A stretch of DNA of 64,000 nucleotides from Pycnopodia helianthoides (GCA_032158295.1 JASTWB010000045.1:42240-106239); one strand, 5' to 3'. Counted from the stretch's first letter, positions 50,450-62,661 are shown. The notes: a model not told the origin generated them from the letters alone. Made by a program: numbers and translations.

Positions 50450-51425
50450 AGTTTGGTTTGAATTTAGAAACCTAACTTCATATTCGGTTAAGATAATCCT
50501 CATGTCATGATGTTAGTCAGAGGGGTGTGTGGGTGTCTTGTAGACTCCCTGGTTTGAATTTAGAAACCTAACTTCATATTCGGTTAAGATAATCCTCATG
50601 TCATGATGTTAGACAGAGGGGTGTCTGGGTGTCTTGTAGACTCCCTGGTTTGAATTTAGAAACCCTAACTCAACTTTAGTTTACATGTGCCCCATGACAT
50701 GATGTTAGTCATAGGGTTGTGTGGGTGTCTTGTAGACTCCCTGTTTGAATTTAGAAACCCTAACTCAACTTTAGTTTACATGTGCCCCATGACATGATGT
50801 TAGTCATAGGGTTGTGTGGGTGTCTTGTAGACTCCCTGGTTTGAATTTAGAAACCCTAACTAATCTTCAATTTACGTTTGCCTCGTGGTGAGATGTTTAT
50901 TCAGAGGGGTGCCTGGGTGTCTTATAGACTTCTTGGTTTGAGTTTTGAAACTCAACCTCATCTTCAGTTAACATTTGCCCCAAGTCATGACGTTGGTCAG
51001 AGTGTGCCTTGGGGTCTTGTAGACTCCCTGGTTTGATATAAGAAACCAAACTTATCTTTAGTTTAGATATGCCTTTTGTCATGATGTTAGTCAGAGGGGT
51101 CTCTGGGTGTCTTGTAGGTTTGGTTTGAATTTAGAAAATCAACCTCATCTTTAGTTTACATACAGTATGCCTCATGTCCTCGTGTTAGTCATACGGGTTT
51201 CTGGGTGTCTTGTAGGCTCCCTGGTTTCAATTTAAAAACTCAACCTCATCTTCAGTTTACATGTGCCTCATGTCATGATGTTAGTCGGAGGGATGTCTGG
51301 GTGTCTTGTAGACTCCCTGGTTTGAGTTTTGAAACTCAACCTCATCTTCAGTTTACATTTGCCTTTTGTCATGATGTAAGATGGAGGGGTGTCTGGGTGA
51401 CTTGTACACATGTAGGTTTGGTTTG
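50450..51425. repeat. ~96 bp minisatellite, right inner array
   Basis: Mirror of 14948-15935, about ten copies. It ends where the Penelope-like element has inserted. Confidence 0.85.
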
Positions 51426-51440
51426 AATTTAGAATTTTTT

Positions 51441-51922
51441 TGTGGATAAGGCGCATAAAGACCATTCAACCCCATGGTTTGAACATCCAAGAAGGAAATG
51501 ACTAATAACCCTTTGTCTTTGCCTTCTCCCTTTTCCCCCACAGATATCCATATTTTTAGTCTGCCCTATTAACTAATTATTTACTTTTCTTCCAACCTTC
51601 CATTTTGTCCTTTGTGTTTCCAACTTCTTGTGGTCTAGCCATCCCCTTCCCTCCAACCCCCCCCCTTTGTCTTCATAATTCCTGCTTACCCCCTGCTTTT
51701 TCTGAATGCTTCTTGCTTTTCTCTCTCCACTCACTCTATTCATGTTTTTCCACTTGACTGCTTTTGTCCCCCTTGTATGCATGTTATGTGTGTTGTCTTG
51801 TCATTTAGCCTTCGAGAAAGACTCTGCTAGGGTCGAAACGTCAGGCCAATAACTAATTTTTTGCATTTATACTACAGGTCCTTTTGGTTGGTAAGCAGTT
51901 TGCAACAGCTAATTCTTATTTC
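51441..51922 (+). repeat. Upstream pseudo-LTR of the Penelope-like element
   Basis: A direct repeat of 54335-54578. It starts at gtggataaggcgcataaag and ends at cagctaattcttatttc. This copy has about 240 extra bases (about 51590-51829) absent from the downstream copy, and it contains the hammerhead-like motif. Its first part encodes the same C-terminal endonuclease residues as the downstream repeat, as expected if it is the tail of a tandem copy. Confidence 0.85.
51807..51847 (+). ncRNA. Degenerate hammerhead-ribozyme-like motif
   Basis: In order: a stem strand gcct (51808-51811), stem II gactc (51820-51824) with loop tgcta and gggtc (51830-51834), the invariant GAAA (51835-51838), then C and GTC (51840-51842), and aggc (51843-51846), which pairs with gcct. 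This is the layout of the minimal type I hammerheads found in Penelope pseudo-LTRs, with cleavage expected after GTC. The CUGANGA core is not matched (tcgagaaa-like sequence occupies its place), so activity is doubtful. Confidence 0.5.
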
Positions 51923-52129
51923 TCATTTATATCATCTCTGTTGCAGCATCCCTTTGGTGATCCTCCTTACCTCCCTTGTTCTTTGTCATATTTTGTCTTG
52001 TTTGCTACAGGTTGTTTTTCAGTGTACATTTCCCATTTTGTTATAACCTTGTTTTCTCCCCCAGAGTATTTCTGACTTTGTTTATGTACAATTAACTCCA
52101 TAGTTTTTATCCACAGCTGTCTTTCATGT

Positions 52130-54331
52130 TTGTTTTTCTCTTTGACCATGTCTAACCAAAGATGTGTTCGCTTGTTTCAGGAACTTAGGAAACTTAAAGA
52201 GAAAGCACTGCGTTATTCGTATCATCGAGATAATTACAGGTTCTACACACTAACCCGTTTCATTCCCACAGGTTTACAGGTGAATTTTGACCCAGCCCTT
52301 GGGTCTCTGTCCACCCCACTTCGCACACAGTGGAACCACACACTCCATAGCACTTAGCTTAGTCTCATCCGTATTCTAACAGAACACTGTGAACTTTGTC
52401 TCAACAGCTTTAACCAAGATATATCCTGTCTTGAAACAGAACTTAGATCCAGCTGCTCACTTGCCTGTTTTGAGCAATTCACCAGTGAGATCGGTGCTGG
52501 TTTAACTAAACTTGAATCTGTTCTAATTTCTAGGAGAAATGGCAAGATTGGCCGCCTTCTGTCGAAACAGAAACATTACAGACAGAGACGATTCAAGCGC
52601 AACACAGCCCCTGAGGCTGAGCAGTCAGTCCCTCAATCCACAGTCATTAATCTCTCATCATCTACCCTTTCAGGTGCAGAACACAGCCTGCTCTCCAAGG
52701 GACTCAACTTCTGCCCCACTCCCCCCACAGTGAATCAGGTTGAGCTCAGTCAGGACCTCACTGACTACTACCGCAGAATTCGCCTCCGTGAATTCTTCCT
52801 TGACTCACCACCTATGGATCCTGAGCCATTTTACTGCAAGAGTAAATGGGTACCACCTAAGAACCGTGTGCCATCCCTTGAGACTTACATACAGGTTGTT
52901 AGTTCACAAATTAATCCCAGTGATCATTCCACCCACAGGACTCATGACAACCTCCCTAGAGAAGAACGTGAGGCCCTTAAGACTCTACGAGCAAGGAAGG
53001 ACATTATCGTCAAGCCAGCTGACAAGGGCTCTGCTGTTGTTGTCATGGGTCGTCAGCAATACATCGATGAAGCCATGAGACAGCTCAACAACCAAACTAA
53101 CTATAAACCCCTTGACATCGATCCAACAGGCACATTTTCAAAGGAGATTCAACAAACACTGGATGAGATGCATGACCGTGACCACCTCTCAAAGAAAGCT
53201 CACAATTTTCTCTCCCCGGTAGACTGTAGAACAGCAAGATTTTACCTTCTTCCCAAGGTACACAAGCCAGAAAACCCAGGGAGACCCATCATATCTGGCA
53301 ATGTTTCCCCACTGAGAATATATCTCTTTTTGTTGACAGTTTTCTCAAGCCGCTTATGCCACAGGTTCCATCATATATTCATGACACTCCAGATTTTCTT
53401 CGTAAAATCTCAGGTATTCAGAAGCAGGTCCCCAACACAGCTATCATCGGTACTTTTGATGTGTCCTCTTTGTACGCCAACATCCCCCAAGATGAAGGCA
53501 TTGCTGCCTGCTCCTCAGCCCTGTCTAAGAGTGGTCACGTGTCACCGCCAATTTCTGACATTGTATTCCTCATGCAACATGTTCTAACGAAAAAACAACT
53601 TTTCGTTCTTAGGTAAGAATTTCCTACAGGTACATGGCACTGCAATGGGTACACGTATGGCACCTTCAATGGCCTGCCTTTTCATGAGTCAACTTGAACA
53701 GCGCATGTTGTCGTCGGCCCCTTGCCGCCCCTGGGTCTGGTGGCGCTATATCGATAACATCTTTTTCATCTGGACTAGTGATGAAGCAAGCCTCATATCA
53801 TTCATTAACCACATTAATTCCTTCCACAGGACCATCAAATTCACGAATGAATACTCGACCAAGGACACCCATTTTCTGGATGTCAAAGTTATAAAGACGG
53901 AAGACGGCTTAACCACAGATCTCTTTGTTAAACCCACAGATAAACATCAATACCTCCACTCCACCAGCTGTCACCCCCGACACTGCAAAACCAGCATAGC
54001 CTACAGTCAGGCCCTCAGACTCCGTCGAATCTGTTCTAATGATTCTGATTTTTTCCACCACTCGCAGGAACTTAAGAAACACCTTGTTTCCAGGGGTCAT
54101 AGCTCCCTAGCAGTCCATCGAGCGATTCAGAAAGTCAAGGCTCGTTCTAGGGAGTCTGTACTCTCCAAAGGACCCAAGCAACAACGGAGTTCCAAGGGGA
54201 AAGTTCCCACAAGCTGGATACACCTGTAGGACACCACTTCAATCTTCCTAACCACTCCATTTTTGACATGAATTAACAGGGCATTGAGGCACTAGGTAAC
54301 TCCAGAGAGACTGTCCGTCTGAGTAGGGAGA
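52130..54331 (+). pseudogene. Penelope-like reverse transcriptase, broken, with most of the GIY-YIG endonuclease missing
   Basis: An N-terminal frame begins near 52148 (MSNQRCVRLFQEL) and hits an in-frame stop near 52356. The main frame then shows IVKPADKGSAVVVMGRQQY, ARFYLLPKVHKPENPGRPI and, after a frameshift near 53320, GTFDVSSLYANIP. A further frameshift near 53600 precedes GTAMGTRMAPSMACLFM and RYIDNIFFIW. The usual catalytic pair in this last motif is YIDD, so the second aspartate is an asparagine here. After about 54229 only the very end of the GIY-YIG endonuclease remains (GHHFNLPNHS ... WIRRIKTIQPHGLN). The endonuclease core is absent, implying an internal deletion. The copy cannot be autonomous. 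Confidence 0.88.
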
Positions 54332-54334
54332 AAT

Positions 54335-54578
54335 TGTGGATAAGGCGCATAAAGACCATTCAACCCCATGGTTTGAACATCCAAGAAGGAAATGACTTAA
54401 ACCCTTTGTCTTTGCCTTCTCCCTTTTCCCCCACAGATATCCATATTTTTAGTCTGCCCTATTAACTAATTATTTACTTTTCTAGGGTCGAAACGTCAGG
54501 CCAATAACTAATTTTTTGCATTTATACTACAGGTCCTTTTGGTTGGTAAGCAGTTTGCAACAGCTAATTCTTATTTCC
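54335..54578 (+). repeat. Downstream pseudo-LTR of the Penelope-like element
   Basis: Second copy of 51441-51922 with an internal gap of about 240 bp at tttacttttct|agggtcgaaac. Only the 3' half of the hammerhead-like motif (gggtcGAAAcgtcaggcc) remains. Confidence 0.85.
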
Positions 54579-54597
54579 CAATTTAGAAAATTAGTAC

Positions 54598-57482
54598 GGT
54601 CATTATCTTTGGATTCCCTGACCATTTTTTTGCTCTCTTTTTTTCTTGATGGATTTGACTTCAGGAACCATTTAAAAGGAAAATTAGCTCCTATGAGCCT
54701 CTGCAATGTGATAGGAACTTTTTTATAGCGCATTATTCAAAATGGCCGCCGACGCCATCTTGAAAAACATAAATGGCAATAGCTCTGGCACCAGATGACC
54801 TAGAAAGACAACAGAGATGTCATTTTCCATTATTTCTGGCATGACAAACCCACTGGAATGGTAATTGTAGAGTTTGGGGATCGTTCTGACCCCTTAATCC
54901 AAGATGGCCACCGTCGCCATCTTGAAAATTATGAAATGCGATAGGTCTGGCACCAGAAAAGCTACAAGTACAAGTAGTATGTCATTTTGCATTATTTCTG
55001 GCATTACAAATCCACGGAAATGGTAATTGTAGATGTCGAGGATCGTCCAGACCTCTTAATCGAAGATGGCCGCCGTAATCGCACTCTTGAAATTTATGAA
55101 ATGTGATAGCTATGGCACCAGATGACCCGGACGGAAAAAAGGTGTCATTTTCCACTATTTCTAGCATGAAAAATCCACTGGAATAATTATTGTAGATTTT
55201 TGGGGTCATCCTGACCTCTTAATCCAAGAGGACCTGACTGTTGTTATGTTCAAAATTATGAAATGTGATATCTCTGGCACCAGAAAAGCTATAAGAACAA
55301 ATAGGGTGTAATTTTGCAGTATTTGTAGCATTATAAATCCACTGGAATGATTATTGTACACTTTATGTATTGTCCTAACCTCTAAATCCAAGATGGCCGC
55401 CGTAACCATCTTGTAAGTTATGAAATGTGATAGGTCTATACCAATTAAAATACCATTATCATTGCCATTGTTATTACCATTTTATGTTATTAAATGGTGT
55501 TATCGGACATCTACCATTTGTGATTATGTGTGGTTTCTTAATGGTAACTTGAATGGTTTTCTATACATTTTAATTACCATTCAACCAATGGTGTTATCGG
55601 ACATGAATGGTAAATGAACTAGTGATATCTATGGTATACCATTGATCTTATCAATTATATACCATTCAAAAACATTCCATTGGCAAAATCAATGATAGTA
55701 TACCATTCAGTACCCATTGGTGATACCATTTAATACCATTAATCATATCAATGGTATACCCTTCACTGACACTGTTCTCCAAAGGTAGGCCTATACCATA
55801 AAAAAACATTGATAATATCAATGAACATTGTACCATTTAGCACCATGGAAACAGTTAGTGGTGTACCATTACCTTACACTGTATTACTGCGGCTATATAA
55901 GTTTAGTTTGCAAGGATGGTTTCAGGTAGTTTCACAGTAGGCTGAATGTTATCACAAGTTATAAATCGATTCAATAAAGACATTTTAAAACATGGTCACA
56001 CACAAAAATGGTACAACATCACAGGTTTAATCAATTTTTTGAGTATTTATTTTGGGCAAGTAGCCCAAACTTAATGCTGGTCTTGATGAACAATGCGACC
56101 GTGCTCCGCATTAGTAGGCTTCTGTTGTTGATGATGGTGATGATGACGATACCTCATTCATTGGACAAAGACATAGATTTCAAGAAATCAATGACCGCGG
56201 CCATCTTGTATTTAGAGGTCAGGATAATCCCATAACTCTACAATTACCATTTCAGAGGATTTGTTATTCCAGAAACAGTGTAAACCCTATTAGTTTTTCT
56301 TAGCCCATAAAAACAAAAGAATGGTACCACTTGGTAGCAAATGGTTTTCATTGGGGTATCCGATGGTAATTATTGTACTGAAGAGGATTTCAAATGGTGG
56401 AATTATTTTACCATCTGTGATTAATGGTCTTTTCAAGGAAGTGAATGGTTCGTTCGGCAATGGTGGTATAGATGATTCTATACTGGTAATAATAATACTC
56501 GATTGTAAACCAGTATTCGATTGTAAACCAGAATTGTATATAGGTCATCTTGGATTGAGAGGTCTGGATGATCCCCAAACTCTTCAATTACATTTCCAGT
56601 TAATTTGTAATGCCAGAAATTGTGCAAAATTACACACTATTTGTACTTATATCTCTTCTGGTGCCAGAAATTTGTTAAGATGATGATGACAGCCATCTTG
56701 GATTAATTGGTCAGGATGATCCCCAAAATCTACAATTACCATCCAGGGGATTTTTCATGCCAGAAATAGTGGAAATTGACACCTCTTTTTTCATTCTGGG
56801 TCATCTGGTGCCATAGCTATCACGTATAATAATTTTCAAGATGGCAATGACTGCAGCCATCTTGGATTAAGAGGTCAGGATGATCCCTAACATCTACAAT
56901 TACCATTTCAGTGGATCTGTAAGGCAAGAAATAGTGCAAAATTACACACTATTTGTACTTACAGCTTTTCTGGTGCTGAGGTATCACATTTTATAATTTT
57001 TAAGATGGCGATGATGGCGACCATGAGGTCAGGACGATCCCCAACATCTACAATTACCATTTCAGTGGATTTGTAATGGCAGAAATAATATGCAGAATGA
57101 CATACTACTTGTACTTATAGCTCTTCTGGTGCCAGAGCTATTGCATTTCATAATTTTCAAGATGGCGACGGTGGCCATCTTGGATTAAGGGGTCAGAACG
57201 ATCCCCAAACTCTACAATTACCATTCCAGTGGGTTTGTCATGCCAGAAATAATGGAAAATGACATCTCTGTTGTCTTCCTAGGTCATCTGGTGCCAGAGC
57301 TATTACCAATTTTTTTTTCAAGATGGCGTCGTTGGCCATTTTGAATAATGCGCTATAAAAAAGTTCCTATCACATTTTAGAGGTTCATAGAAGCTAATTT
57401 TCCTTTTAAATGATTCTTGAAGTCAAATCCGTCAAGAAAAAAAGCTAGCAAAAAAATGGTCACGGAATCCAAAGATATGACC
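54598..57482. mobile_element. Foldback element, right copy
   Basis: Mirror of 12523-14929, about 2.9 kb. It has the same ggtcat...tctttgg ends and ~180 bp units carrying aagatggccgcc/gccatcttg. Compared with the left it has an additional internal block at about 55250-56027, and it lacks the unit holding the 100 bp hairpin. Confidence 0.75.
55430..56010. repeat. taccatt/aatggta-rich block inside the right foldback element
   Basis: The block repeats ccatt and aatggt on both strands at irregular spacing (for example taccatt, atggtatacca, accattca). It is not a strict tandem array and has no open frame. Related sequence at 13790-13990 and 56310-56480 shows it is part of the element's centre. Absent from the left copy, probably by deletion. 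Confidence 0.6.
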
Positions 57483-59290
57483 ATCTTCAGTTTACATGTA
57501 CCTCATCTTATGATGTTAGTCAGAGGGGTGTCTTGTAGACTCTCTGGCTTGAATTTAGAAACTCAACCTCGTCATCAGTTTTGATTTGCCTCATGTTGAG
57601 ATGTATATTCAGAGGGGTGCCTGGTTGTCTTGTATACTCTCTGGGTTGAGCTTTTAAACTCAACCCTATCTTCAGTTAACATTTCCCTCAAGTCATGACG
57701 TTGGTCAGAGTGTGCCTGGGTATCTTGTAGGCTCCCTGCTTTGAATTTGGAAACCCAAGTTCATCTTTAGTTTACATGTGCCTCATGTCATTGTCATGAT
57801 TTTAGACAGAGGGTTGTCTTGGTGTCTTGTAAGTTTGGTTTGAATTTAGAAACCGGCTTCATCTCAGTTAAGATAAGCCTCATGTCATGATGTTAGTCAT
57901 GGTTGTCTGGGTTTCTTTAAGACTCCATGTTTGAATTAAGAAACTCAACGTCATCTTCTGTTTACATGTGCCTCATGTCATTATGTTAGTCATAGGAATG
58001 TCTTGGTGTCTTGTAGAATCCCTGGTTTGGATTTTGAAAGACAACCTCATCTCCAGTTTACATTTGCTCTAGTCATAATGTTATTCAGAGGGGTGTCTTG
58101 GTGTCTGGTAGACTCTGGTTTGAATTTAGAAACCCAACCTCATCTTCAATATAAATTATCTCATGTCATGATGTTAGTCGTAGGAATGTCTTTGTGTCTT
58201 GTAGGCTCCCTGGTTTGAATTTAGAAACCCAACCTCATCTTCAGTTTACATTTGCTTTAGTCATGATGTTAATCAGAGGGGTCTCTGGGTTACTTGTAGG
58301 CTCCCTGGTTTGAATTTAGAAACCCAACCCCATCTTCAGTTACTTGTGCCTCATGTCATTATGTTAGTCATAGGAATGTCCTTGGTGTCTTGTAGACTCC
58401 CTGGTTTGAATTTATAAATCCAACTTCATCTTCAGTTTAGATATGCCTCATGTCATGATGTTAGTCATAGGCGTTACTCTTGGTGTCTTGTAGGTTCCCT
58501 GGTTTGAAATAGGAATCCCAACCTCACCTTCAGTTTACATTTGCCTCATGTCATGATGTTAGAAAGAGGGTGTGTACATTGTAGGTGACTTTTAGACTCC
58601 CTGGTTTGAATTTAGAAACCCAACCTCAATTTCAGCTTACATGTGCCCCATGTCATGATGTTGGCCAGAGTGTGCCTGGGTGTCTGGTAGAATCCCTGTT
58701 TGAATTTTGAAACCCAACTTCATTTTCTGTTTGGATATGCCTCTTGTCATGATGGTAGTCCGAGGGGTGTTAGGGTGTCTTGTAGGCTCCCTGTTTAAAT
58801 ATAGAAACCAAACTTCACCTTCAGTGCCTCTTGTCATGAAGTTAGTCATAGGGGTCTCTGGGTGTCTTGTAAACTCCCTGGTTTGAATTTGGAAACTTTA
58901 CCTCATCTTCCATTGAGATATGCCTCATGTCATGCTGTTAGTTAGAGGGGTGTCTGGGCGTCTTGTACGGTCCCTGGTTTGAATTTAGAAACCCAACCTC
59001 ATCTTCAGTTTACATTTGTGTTTTGTCATGATGTTAGTCAGAGGGGTGCCTGGGTGTCTTGTAGGCTCCCTGGTTTGAAATTAGAAACTCAACCTCGTCA
59101 TCAGTTTTGATGTGCCTCATGTCATGATGTTGGTCAGAGGGGGGGGGGTCTGTGTGTCTTGTAGACTCCTGGTTTGAATTTAGAAACTCAACCTCATCTC
59201 CAGTTTACATTTGCCTCATGTCATGGTGTATTGTTAGGGCGATGTCTGGGTGTTGTCTGGACTCCTTGTTTGAACTTAGAAACTCAACAT
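57483..59290. repeat. ~96 bp minisatellite, right outer array, with an empty TTAA site
   Basis: Mirror of 8565-9947 plus 12093-12522, without interruption. The TTAA at 57917-57920 is the unoccupied counterpart of the left-arm piggyBac-like insertion. Confidence 0.9.
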
Positions 59291-60004
59291 TATTTTTGCA
59301 GATTTTGTCAATGAAGAGGACGCTCATGTAAACCTTTTCAAAAACAAATTTAAAGTATAGTAAACTATATGCATTGTCTGCTTGCACATAGCTACATGTA
59401 GAATATAACTCCTCCTCTAAAAACATAAACATTTTTTACCTAGGATAAATAATTGTGTATTTACTTGAGAGTGTTTCATCAATGTAATGTTAATTCTAAT
59501 GAGTAGTTTTTTAGTGTTTACCAGTGTGATAAGCGTTGTTTCATTCAAACAAGCCTCTCATCACTCGGTATGCTCTGTGTTCTAGTGGTTCTGCTCTAGA
59601 ATGCCGGTGGTCATAGGATTGGAATTCAACCCTAGTAAGTTGCCTGTGGATATTTTCTACATGACTTGAGAAAGCATTTGGCATACAGTGTATGGATAAC
59701 CAAAATTATTATACCTAAATAAATGTTTGAAATATAATTAGACTAAAGCAATTGGGATTTGTTGCCTGGTACCAAGTAGCACAAAGAAGTACAAATACTT
59801 TGAACATCAAGTACAAGTACAGGCATGCAATGCCCAAGCACTTTAAAATCCAAGTAGAGATTCCAACCACTCAAGACAAGTACTTGGATTTCAAAGTATG
59901 ATTATGAATTAGTTTTAAAATATGTAGTCTGAAAGTGATTTTTGTGAACTAAATGCTTGCCCTTTTTTAAATGAAATATTTTACTCTTTGGTATTTATTT
60001 CCAG
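59291..60004. other. Upstream flank of right TRIM-A
   Basis: Mirror of 7847-8564. It presumably holds the 5' UTR intron and promoter of TRIM-A, which I cannot delimit. Confidence 0.45.
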
Positions 60005-62526
60005 ATACAAATGGCATCTTCAAACCCAGTAAAGGTTTCAGCTCTAGAGAAAATCATCCAGGATCATCTGAAGTGCTGTATTTGCACTGACCAATACACA
60101 GAACCCAAACTACTGGACTGTCTTCACAGCTTCTGTGAACACTGTTTGCTGAAAAAAAAGACTACCAACTACAAAATGCTAAGATGCTTATTTGTCCTCT
60201 GTGTCGAAAGGAGACACAACTTCCTCGGGAGGGTGTTCAAGATCTGAAGACTAACTTTAATCTAACTGGTCTTGCACATCAATTGGAGCAGGTCAGCTCA
60301 TCACAAAACTTCAAGTTTATTTGTAAACTATGCAAGGAGGAAAATGAGGCAACACATTTCTGTTGTGACTGCCCCATGATGATCTGTGCAAATTGCAATG
60401 AAATGCACCAGAAAATTACAGCATTGTCAAGCCACACAGTTGCTACTTTGAAAGACATTAGTGATGGGAAGATTGCAATGAAAACGAGAAAACGAAAGCG
60501 TCAACCAGAATGCCAGACTCATGAAGGTGAAGTGATGAGGTTCTATTGTACAACATGTGATGTGATGATTTGTAGAGATTGCACTGTCATAGATCACCGT
60601 AATCCACAACATGAGTATATTGACTGCAACCAAGCCTCATCCACATATAAACAGTCATTGGCTCAACTCATTACTCCCCTTGAAGAAATCCTGAAGAACC
60701 TTGACCAATCTCAAGCAACTGTCTCAACAATAAAAGACAACTTAGACATTGCAGTTGAGAGAACCATGGCAGAGGTGAAGAACAGAGCTGATGAGATCAG
60801 GGCTGAGGTAACAGCTCAAGAGAGTCGCATCATGGATGAAATAACAACTATCCACAAAGATCAGAACAAGAAATTAGAGGAATATGAGCAAACAGTGAGT
60901 GTAAACTCACATCAAATACAGCAATCACTGCAGACTGCCAAAGATGTCAGCAACAATTCATCAGCTCTTGACTTCCTTGCACTCTATCCTAATATCAGTA
61001 AGGACTTGACTTTACTCAGAGATCAAAATCAACCCAAGATAGACTCTACCCTTTCCTTTCTGAGTTTCTATCCAGGGGTTTGTGACATCACCCTGGGTAA
61101 GCTGATTAGGATAGAGCCAAGGTGGGAGCTTGGTTTGGATTGTGTTGATGGACTGAATGGGGCTTGTGACATTGATGCCTCTGTACCTGGGAATGAGATG
61201 GCAGTGGCAGAGTGCAATAATAGAAGAGTGGTAACCTTTGACACTAAGGGACACCAGAAGAGAACTATCCAATTGTCATACAGTAAGTTCCTTACAAAGT
61301 CATTATTTAGAGGTGTTAATGTTGTTGTAAATCTCAGTTCAAACAGTGTAAAAAAAGTACTCGTGACTGGTTATTAGGGTGACAGTCAAAGGTAATCCAT
61401 AAAAAAGTAGATTTTTCTCAAAGGTAGTTTTTCACAAATCAGACCAATGAAAGGTTTACATGTAGTCGTGAAAATGATTGATTATTCCTATTTCACTGTA
61501 CCTTGTAGGCTAGAGCTGCATTAATCCATGCATGATCACTGAATCCACTCTATCTGCTGTCATTCAGGATTTTTACATTCCTCTAATCAAAACAAACACG
61601 AAAGAGGTTTATAATACTAAACGACTAAATAATAACAATGTATGTGATTTAGGTAAAACCTGAAAATAAGAGTTCAAAAGAATGAACTAATACCAGTTTT
61701 CTCTTTCTCTTGATTGTATACTATCACCTTGCTAATATCAACAGGGTGATGTTATTGTTCTACTGTAGGTCGTAGTTACACGTAGGTGCTCTGTAAATTA
61801 TGAGCAAAGTAAAAATGGCTTTTACAACATAGGAACAATTGCAAAAGGTTGTAAGTAATTTGCAAATGAAGGATGATAGTATTGAGTCCTATCCATTTGT
61901 TCATTTGTTTTCCAGACCCTCGGGCTGTTGCTGCATTCCAGAATCAGTTAGTGGTTGTAGATGGAACCAACTCTGTCAAGATGTACTATAAGAATGGCAC
62001 AAAGGAATTGGAGTTTTACACAGTGCCTCATAGTGAAGTGGGCAAAACAGCAATACGCCTCCGCAGTGTAGCAGTCATAAAGGATACAATCATTGTGGGG
62101 GATGTGGAGAGGTCAGTTATAACTAAACACAGCTCCAGTGATGGTTCACTCATTGACATTGTGTCAGTTGAGACACAACCTTGGTATTTGGCCATTGACA
62201 GCATGGATAGAGTTATTGTCAGTGGTTTGGGCCAACAAAAAATAGACATCGTTGATGACAACGGGGCAACCCTCTTCACCATTAAACCAGCATTGATGGA
62301 CAGCAAGTTACATACTGCACAGGTGTTTGCTGTGACAGTGCAGCTATCTACATTGCAGTGTGCAATGAGTCCGCATAGTCATATTCATCAGTATGACACT
62401 AAGGGTAGATTTCTCAGCTGTATTGCTCAGGGTCTGTTCCGCCCACGTGGAATCTCATTGACATCAGATGGGCAGAAGCTGGCAGTGACAGACTGGAACT
62501 CAGTGAAGATTTATAACAAGGTGTAA
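60005..62526 (+). pseudogene. TRIM-A right copy: RING / two B-box / coiled-coil / NHL-like, frameshifted
   Basis: Exon 1 is 60005-61282 (ATG 60011) and exon 2 is 61916-62526, with the same GTAAGT/TTTCCAG splice sites as the left copy. One base is missing near 60172-60176 (ctacaaaatgc against ctacaaagatgc), which breaks the RING between its sixth and seventh ligands. A second long frame from 60184 carries the rest. In exon 2 one base is lost near 62289 and five near 62373-62376; together they are in frame, so about 28 residues are replaced and the ending is restored. Other differences include W-to-C and E-to-D in the propeller start. It could encode an N-terminally truncated protein lacking most of the RING, but is probably a decaying copy or contains sequencing errors. 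Confidence 0.75.
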
Positions 62527-62655
62527 TGTTGTCTGATAATTATGATACTGGTCAAATACTATCTCATGGATTGAACTGACCACCAGCATGAATTAATATA
62601 ATTCAATCACAAACTATGCAAACTGTTGTATTATTTTGTTCACTCAATCAGTTAA

Positions 62656-62661
62656 AATAAA
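62656..62661 (+). promoter_or_regulatory. Candidate polyadenylation signal of right TRIM-A
   Basis: AATAAA about 130 bases after the stop codon, conserved with 5186-5191 in the left arm. Confidence 0.45.

Larger units (their letters stand above)
51426..54588 (+). mobile_element. Penelope-like retroelement, right arm only, with 9 bp target duplication
   Basis: The element spans about 51435-54579. aatttagaa is duplicated at 51426-51434 and 54580-54588, while the left arm has this site once and uninterrupted at 14939-14947. It contains two direct terminal-type repeats (51441-51922 and 54335-54578), a damaged Penelope-type reverse transcriptase frame and a hammerhead-like motif. These are the hallmarks of Penelope-like elements, which often carry partial tandem copies as pseudo-LTRs. 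It is the clearest difference between the arms. Confidence 0.92.
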
